From Lachnospiraceae bacterium (lineage in GTDB: Bacteria > Bacillota > Clostridia > Lachnospirales > Lachnospiraceae), in assembly GCA_024698555.1 (NCBI GenBank), contig JAILRI010000076.1:1-56186 (forward strand): a DNA stretch of 56,186 nucleotides, written 5' to 3'. A program made the translations under genes and the position numbers. This document shows, in pieces, positions 5,481 to 14,234 of this stretch (position 1 is its first letter; every line of letters begins with the position of its first letter). The notes beneath the pieces are model-generated. The model was not told the DNA's origin and made no database searches. It saw only the letters and a program-made list of their open reading frames with translations.

Positions 5481-7463
5481 ATGAGCAATATCGATCAGAT
5501 GTCGGCCAATGCGATCCGTATCCTTGCTGCCGACGGTATCCAGAAAGCAAAATCAGGTCATCCCGGGCTTCCGCTGGGCTGCGCGGACATCGCGTATGTT
5601 CTCTGGGGCAAGGAGATGAATCACAATCCGAAGAATCCCAACTGGCGCAACCGCGACCGCTTCATTCTGTCGGGCGGACACGGCTCCATGCTGCTCTACT
5701 CGCTGCTTCACCTGTTCGGATACGGGCTGACGAAGGAAGACCTGATGCAGTTCCGCCAGCTTGATTCGAAGACTCCCGGACATCCCGAGTACAGGCACAC
5801 CGCCGGTATCGAGGCTACTACCGGTCCCTTAGGACAGGGTATGGCTATGGCAGTAGGTATGGCTATGGCTGAGAAGCATATGGCTGCCAAATATAACAAG
5901 CCCGAATTCCCCATCATCAACCATTATGTATACGCTCTCGGCGGCGACGGCTGTATGATGGAAGGCATTTCGCATGAGTGCTTCTCACTCGCGGGCACCT
6001 TAAAGCTTGACAATCTCATCGTTATCTACGATTCCAATAAGATCTCCATCGAAGGCTCCACCGACATCGCGTTTACCGAGGATGTGGTTAAGCGTTTCGA
6101 CGCCTACGGATTCCAGACTATCGTTGTAGAAGACGGTCACAATATGGATCAGATCACCAAGGCTCTGGAAGAGGCAAAGGCTGACCATACCCGTCCTTCG
6201 ATGATCCTGTGCAAAACCAAGATCGGCCGCGGCTGCCCCGCCAAGGAAGGTACCGCAAAGGCTCACGGCGAGCCTTTAGGTGATGACAATGTAGCTGCTC
6301 TTAAAGCTAACCTCAACTGGCCTTCCACCGAGCCCTTCTTCGTTCCTCAGGAAGTATATGATAACTATGCTGCTCTGGCCGCTAACGGTGCCAAGGCAGA
6401 GGAAGAGTGGAACAAGCTCTTTGACGCTTATAAGGCAAAATATCCCGAGGATGCCAAGGCTATAGAGGCTGATCTTGACCTCGATATTGCCAAGGATCTC
6501 ATTAACGACGAAGCTTACTGGGCATACGAGGACAAGCCCGAGGCAACCAGAAAGCTTTCCGGACTTGCCCTTAACCGTATCAAAGATAAGGTTCCCGGCC
6601 TGTTCGGCGGTTCTGCTGACCTTGCTCCCTCAAATATCTCCGATATGAAGGAAGTTCCGTTCTTCTCACCTGAGGATTACGCGGGACGCAACATCCACTA
6701 CGGCGTACGCGAGATCGCCATGACTGCTATCGCAAATGGTATCACTCTGTACGGTCTGCGCGGATATGGCGCTACTTTCTTCGTTTTCAGTGATTATACC
6801 AAGCCCGTTCTGCGTCTGTCGTCCATCATGAGGATCCCTACTCTGATGATCTTCTCACACGACAGTATCGGCGTAGGCGAGGACGGACCTACCCATGAGC
6901 CGGTTGAGCAGCCCGCAATGCTTCGTTCGCTGCCCAATTTCCACATGTTCAGACCCGCTGACGCTACCGAGACACTTGCTGCCTGGTACAGCGCTGTTAC
7001 CTCCAAGGAGACTCCTACCGCGATCGTTACCACACGTCAGGCGCTGCCTCAGCTGGCAGGTTCCTCCAAGGAAGCTTTAAAGGGCGGTTACATACTCGAG
7101 GATTCCAAGAAGGAAACTCCCGACGCGATCATCATCGCTTCCGGTTCCGAGGTTAATCTGGCTGTTAAGGCCAAGGAGATCCTTGCAGGTGAAAATATCG
7201 ATGTAAGAGTTGTTTCCATGCCTTGTATGGACATTTTCGAAGAGCAGAGTGCCGATTACAAGGAAAAGGTACTTCCCAAGAAGGTTCGCGCAAGAGTAGC
7301 GGTAGAAGCCCTTACTGATTTCGGCTGGGGCAAGTACGTCGGTCTCGACGGCGCAACTCTTACCATGACCGGTTTCGGTGCTTCGGCTCCTCAGAACCTG
7401 CTGTTTGAGAAGTTCGGATTTACCGCCGAGAACGTGGTAAAGAAGGTTAAGGAAGTTCTGTAA
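5481..7463 (+). CDS. tkt: transketolase
   Basis: A full-length 660-residue transketolase, the thiamine-diphosphate enzyme that moves two-carbon units between sugar phosphates in the non-oxidative pentose phosphate pathway. Recognisable blocks: N-terminal KSGHPGLPLG, GHGSMLLYSLLHL, TGPLGQG, the ThDP/Mg GDGCMMEG motif and DSNKISIEG, the pyrimidine-domain GLRGYGATFFVFSDY, SHDSIGVGEDGPTHEP, and a C-terminal domain ending in FGASAPQNLLFEKFG. The start is the ATG after AGAAAGGA at 5481; the open frame reaches 5376 but that part has no ribosome site and no family similarity. It stands alone and is followed by a strong terminator. It probably supplies pentose conversion in a xylan-using cell. Confidence 0.97.
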   Translation: MSNIDQMSANAIRILAADGIQKAKSGHPGLPLGCADIAYVLWGKEMNHNPKNPNWRNRDRFILSGGHGSMLLYSLLHLFGYGLTKEDLMQFRQLDSKTPGHPEYRHTAGIEATTGPLGQGMAMAVGMAMAEKHMAAKYNKPEFPIINHYVYALGGDGCMMEGISHECFSLAGTLKLDNLIVIYDSNKISIEGSTDIAFTEDVVKRFDAYGFQTIVVEDGHNMDQITKALEEAKADHTRPSMILCKTKIGRGCPAKEGTAKAHGEPLGDDNVAALKANLNWPSTEPFFVPQEVYDNYAALAANGAKAEEEWNKLFDAYKAKYPEDAKAIEADLDLDIAKDLINDEAYWAYEDKPEATRKLSGLALNRIKDKVPGLFGGSADLAPSNISDMKEVPFFSPEDYAGRNIHYGVREIAMTAIANGITLYGLRGYGATFFVFSDYTKPVLRLSSIMRIPTLMIFSHDSIGVGEDGPTHEPVEQPAMLRSLPNFHMFRPADATETLAAWYSAVTSKETPTAIVTTRQALPQLAGSSKEALKGGYILEDSKKETPDAIIIASGSEVNLAVKAKEILAGENIDVRVVSMPCMDIFEEQSADYKEKVLPKKVRARVAVEALTDFGWGKYVGLDGATLTMTGFGASAPQNLLFEKFGFTAENVVKKVKEVL

Positions 7464-7481
7464 TTTATTTACTTATCTCAA

Positions 7482-7530
7482 AATAAAAAGGGGCATCGCA
7501 TCAGATGATTAATCATCTAATGCGACAGCC
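7482..7530. terminator. bidirectional intrinsic terminator
   Basis: A long hairpin (GGGGC-a-TCGCAT-c-AGATGATT paired with AATCATCT-a-ATGCGA-ca-GCCCC) has a T-run on the right and an A-run on the left. It lies between two converging genes and should stop both transcripts. Confidence 0.9.
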
Positions 7531-7537
7531 CCTTTTT

Positions 7538-10273
7538 TTATCCTTCCACCTGGAACAGCAGTCCGAAGGTTCCGGGTCCGCAGTTGACCGAGATAGCGGG
7601 AGATGCTTTCTGGAAGATCACTTCGTCAAATTCCACCTTCTTACGCACCTCTTCCGCGATCTTACGCAGATCTGACGCGCTCATTCCCGCATAGGTTATA
7701 AACAGCCTCCTTTTATCGATAGGCAATACCGTTTCCAGGGATTTGCGTATGTAACGTTTCCAGAAATGCTCCCTGGTTCCGAAAAATACTCCGCCTACAG
7801 TCATCTTGCTGTCCTTCAGCACTATAACGGGATGCATCATAAACGCGTTGGCGATGCGGTTCACGCTTCTGCTGACACGGCCGGTCTTGGCCAGGAAATC
7901 CGTACTGTCCACGACAAAGCTTGTATGAATGTTTGTCTTCAGCATATCAAGCTCGGAAAGTATCTCGTCCCTGGTCATACCCTGGCGTACCATACGGCTT
8001 GCGGCCAGTACCATAAGTCCCATACCGCTCGAAAGATGGCCGCTGTCCACTACAGTGACATTGTCAAAGGATTTTGAGGCTTCCGTAGCCTGGTCAAATC
8101 CGTTGCTGGAGCGTTTTGCCATGGCAATATGTATGATATGGCTTGCCCCGGTCAGCTGCTTTGCAAAGAACGCTTCATACTCGGCAACCGACGGTGCCTC
8201 CGAACGAGCAAAATCACCGGAATCCAGCATATACGAGAGCACTCCGTCCGCACCGGTTTCCACACCGTCGAGGAACAATCCTTTCGAGGTGATCACGTGA
8301 TAGGGCAATACCCCCACGTTTCGCCCTTTGATCATACTTACGGGCAGATCGCTGACCGAATCCGTAGTGATCATGATGGGGATCCTGTTATGGGATGAAA
8401 GCTCGCCTGCCGCAATCTTTTCCGCTTCCTCCATACCTGCGTCAAACAGATGGACCAAAATGGGAGGAAGCTGTCTCATCAGCTCATTTTCAAGCTCTTC
8501 GCCTTTAACCGGCTTTAGAAGATATCCGTCAAAGCCTTCTTTTTCATATAAGATCTGGTTTTCGCTGCCGGCGTTGGCTGTAAGCGCGATTACCTTGGCT
8601 TCCTTGGACATGCCGCCCACCTGCTCCTTTATGCGGTGCAGGCACTCTATACCGTCCATCTCGGGCATCATATGGTCCATGAAAATGAGGTCGTAAGCGG
8701 TAACCAGAGTCTTTTTCAGAGCATCTTCGCCGCTGATCGCTGTATCCATGCGGACCTTTGTACTTGAAAGCAGCTTGCTTACTACCAGCAGATTCGCCTC
8801 ATTGTCATCCACGGTAAGTACTCTGGCTTCAGGAGCCTCAAATTTCTTCTTGTACTGCGTCCTGGCGTTCATCGAATGACGTACTTCAAAGTTGAGCTCA
8901 CCGACAGCCTTTTCATTTTCAATCTTCTGGGGCAGATCTATAACAAAGCTCGAGCCCTGGCCGTAGATACTGTTGACCCTGATCTCGCCGCCCATAAGAT
9001 CCACATATTGTTTCACTATGGAAAGCCCCAGACCGGTACCCTCGATATAGCGGTTCTTTTCCTCGTCAACACGCTTGAACGCGGAGAACAGATACGGGAT
9101 ATTCTCTCTTTTGATACCGATTCCGGTATCGCTGACGGTATAGGTGACCATCGCCATTTTTTCCGCCGTTTTCTCATAATGTACGGATAGTGTTACAGAG
9201 CCTTCTTTGGTGTATTTAATGGCGTTGGTAAGTACATTTATCAGTACCTGGCGGATCTTGACCTCGTCACCGTTGAGCAGGGAAGGGAGCTTCGGATCTA
9301 CTTCCACATGGAACTTCAGACCCTTCTCCTTTGCCCTGATCCAGAGCAGGCCTACGATCTCGGACAGGAGATTGCCCACATTATACGATACTTTGGTAAC
9401 CTCCATCCTGCCCGATTCGATCTTGGACATATCGAGTATATCATTGACCAGATTGAGCAGCAGCGTGCTCGCCGACTGGATATTTCTGGCGTCATCGGCT
9501 ACTTCGTCCGAAATATCTTCCCTCAGGATCATCTCGTTCAAACCTATTATGGTATTGATGGGAGTCCTGATCTCATGGCTCATGTTGGAGAAGAACCTGC
9601 TCTGGGAGGCGTTTAATTCCGCATTTTCTTTCTGCTGCATCTCCGACTGGAGGATCTTATCCTGCAATGTGTATCGTGTATAAAGGAAGGCGAGTCCGAC
9701 TGTAAGCTGTATTATGACAAATACCAGGAAATTCATAAAACTTGAAACCGCCCGGTACTCAGCTACACTATAAGCCCACCGGATCATTACCAGCATGATG
9801 ACATTGGCAGCAACGTCACTGATGATAAATGTAAGCGGATTGATATACAGGCACAGGGGAACGCACAGGATAATGGTCATGAACAGCGTGGGATCGACCA
9901 CTTGTCCCCTTAACAGATCCAGGTAAGTGATACCGAGAGCCCATGCGTACAGCAGCCAGGCGCTTACCGGATTGAAAATAGCCAGTATCCGGTATCTCTT
10001 CTCATAATCCTTCCCAATAAATCCCAGCAGCCCGTATCCCGACATCAATGTCATTATGAGCGCTATGTACAGGCAGCGGTAGTTCCACAGATATTCACGG
10101 TAATTCGCGGGGACTATAAATGTCCTGATGATGAAAAACAGCTCTGCCAGGGACATAAGGACCATTACTACCAGTGTAGTGCGCATCGATGACCGATACA
10201 GTTCTTTCAGGGTATTGAGCGTCTCTGCATCCTTCCTGCGAACCTTAAATATAAAGTTCAATACATTCTTCAT
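7538..10273 (-). CDS. membrane hybrid histidine kinase fused to a DegV domain
   Basis: A 911-residue fusion. Residues 1-200: several membrane helices (30-50, 67-87, 95-115, 130-165, 178-198). ~225-290: HisKA with phosphorylated H233 (NMSHEIRTPIN). ~335-450: HATPase with N350, DTGIGI at 382 and GTGLGLSIV at 412. ~483-600: receiver with D533 (FMDHMMPEMDG) and K587. ~631-911: DegV/EDD domain, with TTDSVSDLP at 636-644, HIAMAKRSSNG in mid domain, AKTGRVSRSV and a closing SPAISVNCGPGTFGLLF. DegV proteins bind fatty acids in a buried pocket (FakB-type). No HPt domain is present. Its ATG overlaps the stop of the upstream kinase gene by 4 bases (ATGA), so the two are translationally coupled. Kinase-DegV fusions are not a standard architecture; a lipid-sensing or acyl-coupled output is inferred. 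Confidence 0.92.
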   Translation of the reverse strand: MKNVLNFIFKVRRKDAETLNTLKELYRSSMRTTLVVMVLMSLAELFFIIRTFIVPANYREYLWNYRCLYIALIMTLMSGYGLLGFIGKDYEKRYRILAIFNPVSAWLLYAWALGITYLDLLRGQVVDPTLFMTIILCVPLCLYINPLTFIISDVAANVIMLVMIRWAYSVAEYRAVSSFMNFLVFVIIQLTVGLAFLYTRYTLQDKILQSEMQQKENAELNASQSRFFSNMSHEIRTPINTIIGLNEMILREDISDEVADDARNIQSASTLLLNLVNDILDMSKIESGRMEVTKVSYNVGNLLSEIVGLLWIRAKEKGLKFHVEVDPKLPSLLNGDEVKIRQVLINVLTNAIKYTKEGSVTLSVHYEKTAEKMAMVTYTVSDTGIGIKRENIPYLFSAFKRVDEEKNRYIEGTGLGLSIVKQYVDLMGGEIRVNSIYGQGSSFVIDLPQKIENEKAVGELNFEVRHSMNARTQYKKKFEAPEARVLTVDDNEANLLVVSKLLSSTKVRMDTAISGEDALKKTLVTAYDLIFMDHMMPEMDGIECLHRIKEQVGGMSKEAKVIALTANAGSENQILYEKEGFDGYLLKPVKGEELENELMRQLPPILVHLFDAGMEEAEKIAAGELSSHNRIPIMITTDSVSDLPVSMIKGRNVGVLPYHVITSKGLFLDGVETGADGVLSYMLDSGDFARSEAPSVAEYEAFFAKQLTGASHIIHIAMAKRSSNGFDQATEASKSFDNVTVVDSGHLSSGMGLMVLAASRMVRQGMTRDEILSELDMLKTNIHTSFVVDSTDFLAKTGRVSRSVNRIANAFMMHPVIVLKDSKMTVGGVFFGTREHFWKRYIRKSLETVLPIDKRRLFITYAGMSASDLRKIAEEVRKKVEFDEVIFQKASPAISVNCGPGTFGLLFQVEG

Positions 10274-13023
10274 GACTGCTCACCCCCCTTCGAATTACTG
10301 TCAGCCGGGGCAAATTCAATTGCTTCTTCTTCAGTGCTCCCTTCAGGCGCAAATTCCAGCACGTCGTCATCATTTTCAGTTTCTGCTCCGTCAGGTCCGA
10401 ACTCCAGCACTTCGTCTTCATCCACTGCAGCCTCTTCCGATCCCGTGATCCCGGGCAGCTTCAGATCCAGACCCTCAGCTACAACGCTGACAAGCTCTCT
10501 GTACATCTTCATGACCCGGTCATGGTTGCGTTCGATCACATCACCGTCTCCGACCTTTGCAGCCATTTCCAGCTCCTTTGCAAGCTCTGAAACGGCATTT
10601 GCGCCTATCATCTTTGAGGTGCTCTTAAGTCCGTGCACTCTGATGGCATAATCCGGCCAGTTCTTTTCTTTGAAAAATACGGCCATCTCCTCCATCTTTT
10701 TGGGCGAGTCGTTGCCGTACTGAGCCAGCAGGATCTTATAAAACTCGGCATCATTCTGACAATAATTGAGACCGGAAGCGGTATCCACACCCGCGTATTT
10801 GAGCGCCTCAAAAAGGTGAGTCTTCGGATCGGGCTTCTCCGATATATCCGCATCTGGCTCGACTGTATCATTTTTGTTGACATCAATGTCGGTATTTTTT
10901 ATGCCCTCTGTGTCAGACCCGCCGCTTACGGTATCCTCGCTCTTCCCGATTTCGGAGGGAGCCTCATATACTATCGCCGACTTGGGCAGTACACGCTTTA
11001 AGACTCTGTCAAGCTCTGCCAGATCTATGGGCTTGGGTACAAAACCATCGAATCCTTCCGACAGGAACATTTCCTTGGCGCTGGACACGGCATTGGCCGT
11101 AAGCGCGATAATGCCGAATTCCTTGCCCTGTTTTGCCGCATTGGCACGGATCTTGTGCATCGCTTCGATACCGTCCATGCCGGGCATCATATGGTCCATA
11201 AATACCAGATCGAAATCCTCCTCCTGGCATTTATCTATCGCCTCGGGACCTGATGATACTCCGATCACCTTCATACCGTAATTCCTGAAGATTCCGTCAG
11301 CCACGATGAGATTCATCGGCTCGTCATCAACTACCAGCGCGCGCACGCCGGGGCAGTAGATCCTTGCGTAATCCTCCTTGATCTCCGTATTGGTAGCCGC
11401 CGCGTTGAGCATATTGGCTATGGGGAAGCAGTAGAACGGCTTGTGCATGATCTTGACGCTTGAGCCGGCTCTGGGTTTAAAGTCATCATCCGCGATCACC
11501 AGCACATCTATTTCACCGGTAAATGCCTCTATATAGTCGGTATTGGCCATGTATTCGCCGGCGCCGATGAGCAGATGGGTCACATTGTAGACACCGATCA
11601 GCCTGGTCACATCCTCCGCGTTGGCCGCCATATGCATGGTTACATCGAGACCCTTGGTCAGATGCCTGATCATATTGTGATAAAATTCCCTTACCATAGG
11701 GATCGTGAACTGTCTGAATTCAAAATATCCGATGAGACACAGGCTTTCGCTGTTCCTGACACCCATGCAGGGCGTGGGATCCTCGATCTTCTGGGGAACA
11801 CTGACTTTAACGGAGGTTCCGCTTCCGTATTTGCTGTCTATGGACAGGAATCCGCCCAGTGCCCTTACAAAGCCCTGTACTATGGACAAACCTAGTCCCA
11901 AACCTCCGGCTGTACGCGTCCTTCCCGAATCGGTCTGGTAGAATTTCTCGAAAATACGCTCCTGCTCTTCCTCGGTAATACCTATACCGGTATCCTTCAC
12001 TTCCATGCACAGATTGATACCGTATTCACGGGGCATGGACCAGATATGAACGTAAACACCGCCCTCTTTTGTAAATTTAATGCCATTGGAAATAAGGTGC
12101 CACAGGATCTTTTTTATCTTGGTGCCGTCACCGATGAGCATCTGCGGGATCCTCGAATCAACGTCAAAGATCAGCTCCTTGTCCGGAGGCTTTATGGTCA
12201 TGGACTGATTGACAATATCGTTGACAATGGAAGATATCATGTAGGTTTCTTCACTGACCGAGAGCTTGCTCATGTCTATCTCGGTATAATCAAGGATATC
12301 TCCGATCTGGTCTGCAACCCTGTATCCGGCGCTCTTGATGGATTCCATATTGCCCCGGATCTCTTTGTCCAGACCTTTTTTCAGCGAAACTGTGGAAAGA
12401 CCGATAACCGCGTTGATCGGTGTTCTGATCTCATGTGAAACGTTGGCCAGGAAATTGTTGGCGCGCTTGTTTTCCTCAATAACTTCATCAAGCAGCTCCT
12501 GAAAGGATTCCAGCTGTCTGGACTGGGTCTTCATCAGCCTTACGACAACAATACCCGCGAACAGTACCAGCAGGAATGACAATCCCGTACGCAGCACCGC
12601 GGAAACATCGAAATCCAGTCCTCTGGTATTGCTCAGCACGATCAAATGGTAAATCATCCCGGAATAACCCACGATCATGCAAATGTACAGAAGCCTTACG
12701 TCCTCGCTCATGGCCAGGATCACCAGAAGCAATACGACTACAGGTGTAGTATCATAAACAGTCGCTGAATTGGTAGCATAATAGAAAAGCTCAAGCATCA
12801 GAAATGCAGCGTAGATATATGTTCTGTAATTGTTCTCAAATGCTCTGGAAACATGTATGATGATACTTATGACCGCCATTACGGCCATTACGGGAACCAT
12901 CCACAGTTCCCTGTCCAGCAGCACATCCTCCAGGATCAGGATAAAAGAGAACACAAGTATCGCCAGAACCATCGATACCTGTGCCATCATTCCCCTCTCG
13001 TTTTGTTTGTTTTTATCCCCCAT
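10270..13023 (-). CDS. membrane hybrid histidine kinase with receiver and HPt domains
   Basis: A 917-residue protein. Residues 1-162: about six membrane helices. ~187-255: HisKA with H197 (NVSHEIRTPIN). ~295-410: HATPase (N313, DTGIGI at 344, GGLGLGLSIV). ~425-545: a receiver-like domain without the acidic pocket, probably degenerate. ~560-680: an intact receiver with D610 (FMDHMMPGMDG). ~735-825: HPt with H797 (IRVHGLKSTS). It therefore holds a complete His-Asp-His relay, and the HPt could pass phosphate to the HD-GYP regulator upstream or the receiver of the DegV fusion downstream. The C-terminal 50 residues are acidic, with three copies of a short [V/A]-[L/I]-E-F-[G/A]-P motif at about 872, 888 and 901, possibly a docking tail. 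The start has AAAGGGGAG upstream. Confidence 0.92.
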   Translation of the reverse strand: MGDKNKQNERGMMAQVSMVLAILVFSFILILEDVLLDRELWMVPVMAVMAVISIIIHVSRAFENNYRTYIYAAFLMLELFYYATNSATVYDTTPVVVLLLVILAMSEDVRLLYICMIVGYSGMIYHLIVLSNTRGLDFDVSAVLRTGLSFLLVLFAGIVVVRLMKTQSRQLESFQELLDEVIEENKRANNFLANVSHEIRTPINAVIGLSTVSLKKGLDKEIRGNMESIKSAGYRVADQIGDILDYTEIDMSKLSVSEETYMISSIVNDIVNQSMTIKPPDKELIFDVDSRIPQMLIGDGTKIKKILWHLISNGIKFTKEGGVYVHIWSMPREYGINLCMEVKDTGIGITEEEQERIFEKFYQTDSGRTRTAGGLGLGLSIVQGFVRALGGFLSIDSKYGSGTSVKVSVPQKIEDPTPCMGVRNSESLCLIGYFEFRQFTIPMVREFYHNMIRHLTKGLDVTMHMAANAEDVTRLIGVYNVTHLLIGAGEYMANTDYIEAFTGEIDVLVIADDDFKPRAGSSVKIMHKPFYCFPIANMLNAAATNTEIKEDYARIYCPGVRALVVDDEPMNLIVADGIFRNYGMKVIGVSSGPEAIDKCQEEDFDLVFMDHMMPGMDGIEAMHKIRANAAKQGKEFGIIALTANAVSSAKEMFLSEGFDGFVPKPIDLAELDRVLKRVLPKSAIVYEAPSEIGKSEDTVSGGSDTEGIKNTDIDVNKNDTVEPDADISEKPDPKTHLFEALKYAGVDTASGLNYCQNDAEFYKILLAQYGNDSPKKMEEMAVFFKEKNWPDYAIRVHGLKSTSKMIGANAVSELAKELEMAAKVGDGDVIERNHDRVMKMYRELVSVVAEGLDLKLPGITGSEEAAVDEDEVLEFGPDGAETENDDDVLEFAPEGSTEEEAIEFAPADSNSKGGEQS

Positions 13024-13079
13024 TGAAGCGCTCCCCTTTGCCGTACGGGTAATTTCTCATATGAAACCTGTATTACGGC

Positions 13080-14105
13080 TTACTGTGTTACCTTCCTCAT
13101 CTCTCTCATGGTGTATTCCTTATCTTCGTCGATCAGCCTGATCATGATATCGGCGAATACAGGATCGAACTGAGTCCCCTTACACTTTTCGATCTCAGCC
13201 CTGACTACATCCTGAGGCAGCACATCACGGTAGCTCCTGTAACTGGTCATGGCGTCATACGCGTCTGCCACGGCAATGATCCTGGCTTCCTCAGGAATAT
13301 CATACCCTGACAGCCCGTCGGGGTACCCCTTGCCGTCAAATCTTTCATGATGCCAATGCGCGCCGATGGAAAGCAGCGGCATTTCATCGATATTCTGAAG
13401 TATCCTGCAGCCTTTGGCGGGATGCGTCTTAATGATCTCGTATTCCTCGTCGTTAAGCTTGCTGGTCTTATTGATGATGCTGTCCGGAATTCCTATCTTG
13501 CCAACATCGTGCAGCAGTCCGGTGATATAAAGGTCTGACAGCTTTTTGTCGTCATAGCCGAACCTCGCGGCAATCTTGCGGGAATAGTCAGCGACACGGC
13601 CCGAATGACCGTTGGTATAGGTATCCTTGGCATCTATGGCATCAGCCAGAGTCCTGACGACCTGTATGGAAAGACGTTCATTCTGCTGGGTCTTCTTTTC
13701 GACCTCCATGGACAGATTGTTCTGCAGGCGTACCAGTTCTATGATATGCTTAACCCGCAGCAGAAGGATATCGGGAACAAAAGGCTTCTTGATAAAATCC
13801 ATGGCTCCGAGCTGCAGTCCCATAGTCTCGGATTCCTGATCTTCATCTGCCGTAAGGAAGATCACGGGAATCTCATTTTGATTCTCATTCTGCTGCGCAC
13901 GAAGCTGTCTCAATGTCTCAAACCCGTCCATCTCGGGCATATGTATATCCAGCAGGATCAGATCAGGGACATTGTCTTTGATCCAATCCAGTAACGCTTT
14001 GCCTGATTTTAAGGCACTTACCCTCATATTATTCTGGCTCAGTATATGCCCGGCCATTTTCAGATTGCTCATATCGTCATCTACAACCACGATCCAATCC
14101 GCCAT
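13080..14105 (-). CDS. response regulator with HD-GYP c-di-GMP phosphodiesterase domain
   Basis: A 341-residue protein with an N-terminal receiver (VVVDDD at 6-11, phosphorylated D53 in LLDIHMPEMDG, K107) and a C-terminal HD-GYP domain. The HD pair is H199-D200 (LLHDVGKIGIPD) and the GYP signature is HHERFDGKGYPDG at 252-264. Canonical HD-GYP residues are present, so hydrolysis of cyclic di-GMP (or a related dinucleotide) is expected. The start at 14105 follows GGAGGGG; the frame open to 14171 lacks a site. It is the first gene of an operon with the two kinases (56-base gap to the next), which are its likely phosphodonors. Confidence 0.93.
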   Translation of the reverse strand: MADWIVVVDDDMSNLKMAGHILSQNNMRVSALKSGKALLDWIKDNVPDLILLDIHMPEMDGFETLRQLRAQQNENQNEIPVIFLTADEDQESETMGLQLGAMDFIKKPFVPDILLLRVKHIIELVRLQNNLSMEVEKKTQQNERLSIQVVRTLADAIDAKDTYTNGHSGRVADYSRKIAARFGYDDKKLSDLYITGLLHDVGKIGIPDSIINKTSKLNDEEYEIIKTHPAKGCRILQNIDEMPLLSIGAHWHHERFDGKGYPDGLSGYDIPEEARIIAVADAYDAMTSYRSYRDVLPQDVVRAEIEKCKGTQFDPVFADIMIRLIDEDKEYTMREMRKVTQ

Positions 14106-14195
14106 AATAAACCCCTCCGAATACTTTTTAAGTTCCGGTGTTTCCAAAATAAGCACGCAGAACCAAAACAAACATGAAAAATTACATACATAGAT

Positions 14196-14224
14196 ACTCT
14201 ACCACACATGTACGGATAAAGCAA
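14196..14224 (-). promoter_or_regulatory. promoter of the signalling operon
   Basis: On the - strand TTGCTT (14219-14224), 17 bases, then TAGAGT (14196-14201). It would give a leader of about 80 bases to the HD-GYP regulator and serve all three signalling genes. Confidence 0.5.
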
Positions 14225-14234
14225 GAGTTACTAT

